Source: Mycobacteriales bacterium
GTDB taxonomy: Bacteria; Actinomycetota; Actinomycetes; Mycobacteriales; CADCTP01
Reading direction: 5' to 3'
DNA length: 64,000 nucleotides
NCBI GenBank assembly: GCA_035995165.1
Contig: DASYKU010000093.1
Location: 1 to 64,000, forward strand
Shown one piece after another: positions 58,377-64,000 of the stretch (its first letter is position 1; each line of letters opens with the position of its first letter). A program made the position numbers and the translations under genes. The notes below the pieces were generated by a model. It had not been told where the DNA came from. It was given only the letters and a program-made list of their open reading frames with translations, and did no database searches.

Positions 58377-59585
58377 ATGCACCCACACTCCGTGCTCGTC
58401 ACCGTCACGGGACACGACCGCCCGGGCATCACCTCCGCCCTGTTCGCCGCGCTCGCCGCGCACGACGTGGAGGTCCTGGACGTCGAGCAGGTCGTCATCT
58501 CCGACCGGATGGTGCTCGGGGTGGTGCTGGCCCTGCACGGTGACCCGGCCCCGCTCCGCCGCGCGGTCACTCACGCGGCCGAGGCGCTCGGCACCGAGGT
58601 CGAGGTGTCCATCACCGAGGACCCGGACGCGGTCGGCAACGCGATGCCGGTCCGCCACCACGTGATGGTGCTGGGCCGCCCGCTGCGGGCCGGCGCGGTC
58701 GGTGAGATGGCGCGGCGGATCTCCGACCTCGGCGGCAGCATCCACTCGATCGTCCGGCTCACCCACCGGCCGGTGACCGCGCTGGAGCTGGTCGTGTCCG
58801 GGGTGGACGCGGCCCGGCTCGGGGCCGGCCTGGTCCAGGGCGCGGCCGCCGCCGGCGTCGACGTCGCGGTCGAGCGCGCGGGCCTGCAGCGGCGGGCCAA
58901 GCGGCTGCTGATGATGGACCTGGAGACCGTGCTGGCCGGGCCGGAGCCGTTCGCGGCGCTGGCCGACCAGATCGGCCGCGGCGCCGAGTCCCGGCGGCTG
59001 CTGGCCGCGGGCGAGGCCGAGGGCAGCTCGACCGCGGAGGTGGTCCGGACCCGGGCCGCGCTGCTGGCCGGCGCGCCGGTGGCCACCCTGGACGTGCTGC
59101 AGGGACAGATGCGCTGGACGCACGGGTCGCGTGCGCTGCTCGGTGCCGCCCGCCGGGCCGGGCACCGCACCGGCGTGGTGACCGGCGGGATCGCCCAGGT
59201 CGCCGAGCGGCTGGTGGACGGGCTGGAGCTGGACTTCCTGGCCGCGAACCGGCTGGAGACCGCGGACGGCCGGCTCACCGGCCGGATCGTCGGTGAGGTC
59301 GTCGGCGGCGGCGGGCGGGGCCGGGCGCTGGTCCGCTTCGCCGAGTCGTACGGGGTGCCGCTGGCGCAGTCGGTCGCGGTCGGCTGCGGAGGCGAGGCGG
59401 CCGAGCTGCTGCGGCTGGCCGGGCTGGGCGTGGTGCTGGACGTGGCCCGCCCGGCCGAGCCGGGGTCCGAGCGCAGCGCGCACCTGGATGCGCTGCTGTT
59501 CGTGCTGGGGATGCGGTCCGACGATCCGGAGGAGGCGCCGCTGCGCCCCGAGGACGTGCTCGCCACCGCCCGCCGCTCCCGCTGA
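58377..59585 (+). CDS. SerB2-like protein with two ACT domains and degenerate phosphatase site
   Basis: 402-residue homologue of SerB2 phosphoserine phosphatase, by position (next to ctaD) and full-length layout: two ACT domains (about 1-80 and 92-165) and a HAD domain (about 180-380). Key residues are lost: the nucleophile motif DxDST is MMDLETVLAG (second Asp to Glu, Thr to Val), the motif III lysine is Arg (GRGRALVRF), and GDGANDxxML is GCGGEAAELL. The VTGG motif remains. It is therefore probably not a normal phosphatase, and may be an ACT-ligand-binding regulator. Confidence 0.88.
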   Translation: MHPHSVLVTVTGHDRPGITSALFAALAAHDVEVLDVEQVVISDRMVLGVVLALHGDPAPLRRAVTHAAEALGTEVEVSITEDPDAVGNAMPVRHHVMVLGRPLRAGAVGEMARRISDLGGSIHSIVRLTHRPVTALELVVSGVDAARLGAGLVQGAAAAGVDVAVERAGLQRRAKRLLMMDLETVLAGPEPFAALADQIGRGAESRRLLAAGEAEGSSTAEVVRTRAALLAGAPVATLDVLQGQMRWTHGSRALLGAARRAGHRTGVVTGGIAQVAERLVDGLELDFLAANRLETADGRLTGRIVGEVVGGGGRGRALVRFAESYGVPLAQSVAVGCGGEAAELLRLAGLGVVLDVARPAEPGSERSAHLDALLFVLGMRSDDPEEAPLRPEDVLATARRSR

Positions 59586-59624
59586 TCGCCCGCCGCTCCC
59601 GCTGACCGGCCGCCGCGCGCTGAC
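59567..59624. repeat. 20-bp tandem duplication at the SerB2-like stop
   Basis: 59567-59586 and 59587-59606 differ only at the last base, and a diverged third copy runs to 59624. The TGA at 59583-59585 is inside unit 1. Confidence 0.85.
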
Positions 59625-59680
59625 GTCTCGCCGTCCGCCCTGGGCGAGTGTGCGCCGGACGGCACGTCGGCGCCGACGCG

Positions 59681-59716
59681 TACCACTGTCAGTGGTAATT
59701 ACCCGGCCGAGTGGTA
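59681..59716. repeat. Second paired palindrome locus (TACCACT-N3-AGTGGTA)
   Basis: Perfect 17-bp palindrome TACCACT-GTC-AGTGGTA at 59681-59697, then a degraded copy at 59700-59716 (right half intact, AGTGGTA). The 19-bp centre spacing is identical to that at 47735. Again between convergent gene ends (SerB2-like and pncA). Confidence 0.8.
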
Positions 59717-59749
59717 ACGCCGATCAGGACATCGCCCGGTCGCGGGAAC

Positions 59750-59808
59750 GGCGACGTGAGGCGGCGACGTGAGGCGGCGACGTGAGGCGGCGACGTCAGG
59801 CGGCGACG
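59750..59808. repeat. 13-bp tandem array at the pncA stop
   Basis: Four units of GGCGACGTGAGGC (the fourth with GTCA in place of GTGA, providing the pncA TGA on the minus strand) plus a partial fifth inside the coding end. Confidence 0.88.
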
Positions 59809-60368
59809 ACGGGCGTGCCGACGAGGGTGATGCCGGCGGTGCGCAGGCGGTCGAGGGCGGCGGCGGTGGTCTCGGCGGCGACGCCGGCGGTGAGGTCGAG
59901 CAGGACGGTCGTCGCGAAGCCCTCCCGGGCCGCGTCCAGCGCGGTCGCCAGCACGCAGTGGTCGGTGGCGATGCCCATCACCTCGACCGTGTCCACGCCG
60001 GCGGCGCGCAGCCAGTCGGCCAGCCCGGCGCCGTCCGGCCCGTGCCCCTCGAAGCCCGAGTACGCCGCCTGGTATTCGCCTTTGTCGAACACCGCCGCCA
60101 GCAGCGACCGGTCCAGGTCCGGGTGCAGCTCGACCCCGCCGGTGCCGACGACGCAGTGCGCCGGCCAGGTGGCGACGAAGTCCGGGTGCGCGGCGAAGTG
60201 CGTACCCGGGTCGATGTGGTGGTCCCGGGTCGCGACCACGTGGTCGTAGCCGGCCGTGCCCAGGTGCGCGGTGATCGCCGCCGCCACCCCGGCCCCGCCG
60301 CCGACCGCGAGCGAGCCGCCCTCGGTGAAGTCGTTCTGCACGTCCACGACGATCGCCGCGCGCGTCAC
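59796..60368 (-). CDS. pncA: Nicotinamidase (isochorismatase fold)
   Basis: 190-residue enzyme that converts nicotinamide to nicotinate. Catalytic triad and metal residues: Asp in AAIVVDVQNDFTEGGSLAV (about 3-21), metal ligands in TRDHHIDPGTHF, Lys in VFDKGEYQAAYSGFEG and the nucleophile Cys in VMGIATDHCVLATALDA (about 140-156). GTG overlaps the pncB stop by 4 nt, so the two salvage enzymes are translated together. The C-terminus GTPVVAA is formed within a 13-bp repeat. Confidence 0.95.
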   Translation of the reverse strand: MTRAAIVVDVQNDFTEGGSLAVGGGAGVAAAITAHLGTAGYDHVVATRDHHIDPGTHFAAHPDFVATWPAHCVVGTGGVELHPDLDRSLLAAVFDKGEYQAAYSGFEGHGPDGAGLADWLRAAGVDTVEVMGIATDHCVLATALDAAREGFATTVLLDLTAGVAAETTAAALDRLRTAGITLVGTPVVAA

Positions 60369-61645
60369 GGTCCCTCCAGCAGGACGGTCGGCAGGGCGGG
60401 CTCGCCCTGGGACAACTTGAGACCCTCCCACGGTACGGTCCGCAGCGCCGCCGCCAGCCGCGTCCGGGCGGCGCCCAGATCGGCGGGGTCGTCGACCCGC
60501 TCGCCGCCGCGGACCAGCGGCACCTGCAGCAGCCGGTCGTGCGGGCCGAGCGACGGGGACCCCTTGACGACCAGCACCTCCTCGGTCGCGGTCCCGGTCG
60601 CCCGGTGCCGGCGCAGCGCGGTCTTGCGGCCGCCCTGGGTCGCCTTGTGCTCGGAGCGTTTGGCCACCGGCCGGCCGTCGACCTCGACCAGCTTGTAGAC
60701 CATCCCGGCCGTCGGCGCGCCGGAGCCGGTGACCAGTGAGGTGCCCACGCCGTACACGTCGACGGGGGCGCCGGACAGGCCGGCGATGGCGAACTCGTCC
60801 AGGTCGCCGGACAGCACGATCCGGGTCCCGGTCGCGCCGAGCGAGTCCAGCAGCTCGCGCGACTCCAGGGCCAGCACGCTCAGGTCGCCGGAGTCGATCC
60901 GGACCGCCCCGAGCGACGGGCCGGCGACCTCGATCGCGGTCCGGATCCCCTGCGCGATGTCGTACGTGTCGACCAGCAGCGTGGTGCCGACCCCGAGCGC
61001 GTCGATCTGGGCCTTGAACGCGGCGGCCTCGTCGTCGTGCAGCAGCGTGAACGCGTGCGCGGCCGTGCCCGAGGTGGGCACGCCGTAGCGGCGGCCGGCC
61101 TCGAGGTTGGAGGTCGAGGAGAAGCCGCCCAGGTACGCCGCCCGGGCCGCCGCCACCGCGGCCTCCTCGTGGGTACGCCGGGAGCCCATCTCGATCAGCG
61201 GCCGGTCCCCGGCCGCGGTCGCCATCCGGGCCGCGGCCGCGGCGATCGCGCAGTCGTGGTTGAGGATCGACAGCGCCAGCGTCTCCAGCAGCACGGCCTC
61301 GCCGAACGTGCCGGTCACGGTGAGCACCGGCGAGTTGGGGAACCAGAGCTCGCCCTCGGCGTAGCCGTCGATGTCGCCGGTGAACCGCCATTCGGCCAGC
61401 CAGTCCAGGGTGGTGCCGTCCAGGCCGGAGTCGGACAGGACGGCCAGCTCGTCCGGGCCGAACCGGAAGGACTCCAGCGCGTCCAGCAGGCGGCCGGTGC
61501 CGGCGACGACGCCGTACCGCCGGCCGTGGGGCAACCGGCGGGCGAACGTCTCGAACACGCAGGACCGCCCGGCGGAGCCGTCCCGCAGGGCCGAGGCCAG
61601 CATGGTCAGCTCATAACGGTCGGTGAGCAGCGCGGTCGACCCCAC
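60365..61645 (-). CDS. pncB: Nicotinate phosphoribosyltransferase
   Basis: 426-residue enzyme forming nicotinate mononucleotide in the Preiss-Handler NAD route. [20 protein letters not shown] at the start, [19 protein letters not shown], the active-site histidine region [47 protein letters not shown] and GVGTSLVTG are conserved. GTG 61645 is preferred because TAGAGT lies 7 nt upstream and the family starts near here; in-frame ATG 61702 would intrude on the clpS promoter. Heads an operon with pncA. Confidence 0.95.
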   Translation of the reverse strand: MGSTALLTDRYELTMLASALRDGSAGRSCVFETFARRLPHGRRYGVVAGTGRLLDALESFRFGPDELAVLSDSGLDGTTLDWLAEWRFTGDIDGYAEGELWFPNSPVLTVTGTFGEAVLLETLALSILNHDCAIAAAAARMATAAGDRPLIEMGSRRTHEEAAVAAARAAYLGGFSSTSNLEAGRRYGVPTSGTAAHAFTLLHDDEAAAFKAQIDALGVGTTLLVDTYDIAQGIRTAIEVAGPSLGAVRIDSGDLSVLALESRELLDSLGATGTRIVLSGDLDEFAIAGLSGAPVDVYGVGTSLVTGSGAPTAGMVYKLVEVDGRPVAKRSEHKATQGGRKTALRRHRATGTATEEVLVVKGSPSLGPHDRLLQVPLVRGGERVDDPADLGAARTRLAAALRTVPWEGLKLSQGEPALPTVLLEGP

Positions 61646-61708
61646 GACGAGGACTCTAGGCGGGCGCTCGCCTGTGAGCCGGGCCGGGTCACGTGCCACC
61701 ATGGGGCG

Positions 61709-62026
61709 GTGACCGGCATGATGGCACCCGGTACCGACACCGGGACCGCAACCGACACGCAAGAGGACATCGAGGAGGCCACGGACGTCCGGGCCGCGAT
61801 GCCGTGGGTGACGCTGGTCTGGAACGACCCGATCAACCTCATGTCCTACGTGACGCACGTCTTCCAGAAGCTCTTCGGCTACGACCGGGAGAAGGCGACC
61901 AAGCTCATGCTCGACGTGCACAAACGCGGCCGGGCGGTGGTCAGCTCCGGTTCGCGGGAGCAGATGGAACACGACGTGGCCCGGCTGCACGCGTACGGCC
62001 TGTGGGCCACCCTCCAGCAGCAGTGA
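61709..62026 (+). CDS. clpS: ClpS adaptor protein
   Basis: 105-residue adaptor that delivers N-degron substrates to ClpAP/ClpCP. The conserved core [20 protein letters not shown] (about 34-53) and [20 protein letters not shown] (about 66-85) are intact. The first 30 residues are a variable flexible extension that feeds into the ClpA/C pore. GTG 61709 or ATG 61718. The stop overlaps the DUF2017 start (GTGA), as in many actinomycetes. Confidence 0.95.
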   Translation: MTGMMAPGTDTGTATDTQEDIEEATDVRAAMPWVTLVWNDPINLMSYVTHVFQKLFGYDREKATKLMLDVHKRGRAVVSSGSREQMEHDVARLHAYGLWATLQQQ

Positions 62027-62613
62027 CCGCGGTCAAGCGCACCCGGCGCGGGGTGGTCGTCAGCTTCGACGAGGTCGAGGCCTCGCTGCTGCGGCACCTG
62101 GTCGGCGAGGTCCGGGAGCTGCTCACCGACGGTGAGCCGGAGCTGCCCGAGCCGGCCGCCCGGGCCGGCGGGCTGCCCAGCGACGCCGAGCTGTCCGCGC
62201 TGACCGGGCTCGGCGGCCCGGCCGGGCTGGCCGGGTACGCCGACGAGCCCGAGACGCCCGAGGACCCGGCGCTGGCCCGGCTGCTGCCCGACGCCTACCG
62301 GGACGACCCGGACGCGGCCGGCGAGTTCCGCCGGCTGACCGAGACCTCGCTGCGCCGGGACAAGGTCACCGCGGCCGACCGGCTGCTGGCCACGCTGCCG
62401 GGCGACGGCCCGGGCGAGGTCCGGCTGGACGCGGACACGACCGAGTCCTGGCTGGCCACGATCAACGACGTCCGGCTGGCGCTGGGCACCCGGCTCGAGG
62501 TGAGCGAGGAGATGGCCGAGCCCGACCCGGAGGATCCGGACGCCCCGGCGTACGTGGTCTACCTGTGGCTGACCGAGCTGCAGGGCGTCCTGATCGAGGT
62601 CGCCGACGACTAG
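62023..62613 (+). CDS. DUF2017 family protein
   Basis: 196-residue acidic protein consistently found after clpS in actinobacteria. [20 protein letters not shown] (about 14-33), [20 protein letters not shown] and the ending [20 protein letters not shown] match the family. No experimental function is known to me; linkage with ClpS suggests a role in regulated proteolysis. Translationally coupled to clpS. Confidence 0.92.
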   Translation: MTAVKRTRRGVVVSFDEVEASLLRHLVGEVRELLTDGEPELPEPAARAGGLPSDAELSALTGLGGPAGLAGYADEPETPEDPALARLLPDAYRDDPDAAGEFRRLTETSLRRDKVTAADRLLATLPGDGPGEVRLDADTTESWLATINDVRLALGTRLEVSEEMAEPDPEDPDAPAYVVYLWLTELQGVLIEVADD

Positions 62614-62641
62614 CGACGGGTGGCTCACCCGCCTGGGGCTG

Positions 62642-63223
62642 CTAGCTCACGACTGACTGGCGGTGCGGGTCCCAGTACTCGAGGCCGGCCTCCTCGAACC
62701 GCTGCTCCAGCGCCTCCAGCCCGCGCTCGGCCGCGTACGCCCGCTCCTTGGCCGTGATCGGGATGACCCAGCGGAAGTTCACCGTCCGGCCCGGCAGCGG
62801 CAGCGTCCAGAGCTCGTCGGCCAGCAGGTACGGGTTGCTGACGAGCAGGTGCCCGCAGGTCGAGCCGGGCAGCCAGGGCTCGCCGACCGACACGGTGTCG
62901 CCGACGGAGAGCTCCTGCACGCCGTGGAAGTAGACGACCATCGCCAGCAGCTCGACCGCGCGCAGCGTCTTGAACGGCGTGACCAGCACGAACTCCGATC
63001 CCTGGGACGAGCTCGGGGCCTGCTCGGCCGGGATCGAGGCGCCGCTGGACACGTGCAGCCAGAGCCCGCCCCGGGTCTCCGGGTCCACCCGCAGCACCCG
63101 GACGTGCGGCGCGGACATCGCGTCGGTACGCCAGCCCTGCACGACCACCCGCTGGCCCGGGAACCCGTGCCGCAGGTGGCTCTCGATCGCGCTCTGCGCG
63201 TCCACATCGGTCACGGGGCCCAC
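62642..63223 (-). CDS. SUFU (suppressor of fused) domain protein
   Basis: 193-residue protein matching the bacterial SUFU domain pattern, with FVLVTPFKTLRAVELLAMVV (about 83-102), VGDTVSVGEPWLPGSTCGHL and NFRWVIPITAKERAYAAERG near the end. Bacterial members often serve as immunity-like or uncharacterised proteins. GTG 63223 is chosen because TAGCGT lies 7 nt upstream; the divergent Mec promoter shares the 49-bp gap. Confidence 0.75.
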   Translation of the reverse strand: MGPVTDVDAQSAIESHLRHGFPGQRVVVQGWRTDAMSAPHVRVLRVDPETRGGLWLHVSSGASIPAEQAPSSSQGSEFVLVTPFKTLRAVELLAMVVYFHGVQELSVGDTVSVGEPWLPGSTCGHLLVSNPYLLADELWTLPLPGRTVNFRWVIPITAKERAYAAERGLEALEQRFEEAGLEYWDPHRQSVVS

Positions 63224-63260
63224 CCCCGACACGCTACCCAAAGTGGCGACCGCGCGGCGG

Positions 63261-63266
63261 TAACCT
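63261..63266 (+). promoter_or_regulatory. Leaderless -10 of the mec gene
   Basis: TAACCT, 6 nt before GTG 63273; back to back with a TAGCGT element (63231-63236, minus strand) serving the SUFU gene. Confidence 0.6.
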
Positions 63267-63272
63267 GAGCGG

Positions 63273-63707
63273 GTGCTGACCCTCGACCCGGCGGTCCGGG
63301 ACGCGATCGTCGCGCACGCCCGCCGCGACCACCCGGACGAGGCCTGTGGCATCGTCGCCGGACCGGCCGGTACCGGGCGGCCCGAGCGGGTGATCGAGAT
63401 GACCAACGCCGCCCGCTCGATGACCCAGTACGAGTTCGAGCCGGCCGAGCAGCTGCGCGTCTACCGGGAGATGGACGACCGGGACGAGGAGGCGGTCGTG
63501 GTCTACCACTCGCACACCGCCACCGAGGCGTACCCGTCCCGGACCGACGTGCGGTACGCGAGCCAGCCGGACGCGCACTACGTGCTGGTCTCCACCCGGG
63601 ACCCGGAGACCGCCGAGTTCCGGTCGTACCGGATCGTGGACGACGTCGTGACCGAGGAAGAGGTCCGGATCTCAGCCGGCGTGGCCGAGGCGAGGGAAGC
63701 GTTGTAG
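63273..63707 (+). CDS. mec: Mec, JAMM/MPN metallopeptidase acting on CysO-cysteine
   Basis: 144-residue M67-family zinc peptidase. JAMM motif HSHTATEAYPSRTD (about 79-92) plus the upstream Glu (DEACGIVAG). In mycobacteria Mec releases cysteine from the C-terminus of the sulfur carrier CysO. The cysO gene follows 53 bp later, so this is the Mec-CysO(-CysM) cysteine pathway. Message probably leaderless. Confidence 0.92.
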   Translation: MLTLDPAVRDAIVAHARRDHPDEACGIVAGPAGTGRPERVIEMTNAARSMTQYEFEPAEQLRVYREMDDRDEEAVVVYHSHTATEAYPSRTDVRYASQPDAHYVLVSTRDPETAEFRSYRIVDDVVTEEEVRISAGVAEAREAL

Positions 63708-63760
63708 CACCTGCGCGGTTCGTGGCTTAGACAACCCGAGAGCACCCAGGAGTTTCAGGC

Positions 63761-64000
63761 ATGGCCATCGAGGTCCGGATCCCGACGATTCTCAGGCAGT
63801 ACACCGGCGGCGAGAAGCAGGTGAAGGCGGACGGCTCGTCCCTGGGCTCGCTCGTCGACGACCTCGACACGAGGTTCCCGGGGTTGAAGGGCCGCCTCGT
63901 CACCGACGAGGGCACCCTGCACCGGTTCGTCAACGTCTACGTCAACGACGAGGACGTGCGCTTCACCGGCGCCCTGGACACCGGGCTGTCCGACGGCGAC
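63761..64000 (+). CDS. cysO: CysO sulfur carrier protein (partial at right edge)
   Basis: First 80 codons of a ubiquitin-like MoaD/ThiS-family protein. VRIPTILRQYTGGEKQVKAD starts the beta-grasp fold, and FVNVYVNDEDVRFTGALDT is the usual later segment; the C-terminal Gly-Gly that carries the thiocarboxylate is beyond the window. ATG follows AGGAG. In the known pathway CysM would add the sulfur to O-phosphoserine; cysM is expected just to the right. Confidence 0.93.
   Translation, partial: MAIEVRIPTILRQYTGGEKQVKADGSSLGSLVDDLDTRFPGLKGRLVTDEGTLHRFVNVYVNDEDVRFTGALDTGLSDGD

Noticed and set aside
1-64000. tRNA or rRNA genes
   Set aside because: No stretch with tRNA-like GTTCRANYC arms and acceptor pairing, and no rRNA sequence, was seen by eye on either strand; a covariance-model scan would be needed to be certain.

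Overview
This 64-kb window is very GC-rich and densely coded on both strands. It has many GTG starts, ATGA/GTGA/TGATG overlaps inside operons, and many genes whose start lies 6-7 nt after a TANNNT -10 element (leaderless style). Together with the gene content (mycofactocin cluster, DUF2017/ClpS pair, Mec-CysO pair, ctaD next to serB2-like, F420-type LLM oxidoreductase, DUF2252, DUF4032, DUF5995) this points to a chromosomal segment of a high-GC actinomycete. I cannot name the genus. I see no tRNA, rRNA, CRISPR array, prophage or insertion sequence.

Layout. 1-8.9 kb: partial kup, a YqeY-like protein, a MarR/MFS divergent pair, a phosphatase, and a minus-strand run of a MetF-like reductase, a methyltransferase and an LLM oxidoreductase. 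8.9-17 kb: DUF2252 and secreted DUF5995 proteins, an Fe(III)-type ABC importer behind an excellent IdeR/DtxR box, and an SDR/TetR divergent pair sharing two palindromic operators. 17-26 kb: a TIGR03086 protein with an MFS, an orphan MalK-like ATPase facing a LacI regulator over a TGAACCGGTTCA operator, a DUF4032 kinase-like protein, an orphan solute-binding lipoprotein, and a TetR-MFS operon. 26-35.6 kb: a decayed truncated-haemoglobin remnant, pta, an M50 peptidase, an orphan ParA, DUF445, an acyl-CoA racemase, an aldo/keto reductase and an octapeptide-repeat membrane protein.

35.7-44.5 kb is the highlight: a mycofactocin island. Divergently from mftR runs mftA-mftB-mftC-SDR-SDR-MoxR-VWA-mftD-mftE-SDR. 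It makes the redox cofactor from the C-terminal Val-Tyr of MftA, encodes three candidate mycofactocin-dependent dehydrogenases, and contains a MoxR/VWA chaperone pair between the halves of the biosynthetic set. No mftF glycosyltransferase or mftG is present in the window. A TCCACAGTGGA palindrome recurs three times inside it.

44.5-64 kb: GNAT, flavodoxin-like protein, ABC exporter, OsmC, an isolated sensor-like domain, VanZ-like, HrpA helicase, an anti-sigma-type ATPase, an ATP-dependent DNA ligase, GlsB/YeaQ, ctaD with a SerB2-like protein whose catalytic HAD motifs are eroded, pncB-pncA NAD salvage, clpS-DUF2017, a SUFU-domain protein, and Mec-CysO running off the right edge.

Two genome-scale patterns stand out. 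First, paired 17-bp palindromes (TACCACT-N3-AGTGGTA) occur in two intergenic regions between convergent genes. Second, short tandem repeats begin exactly at gene stop codons in at least six places.
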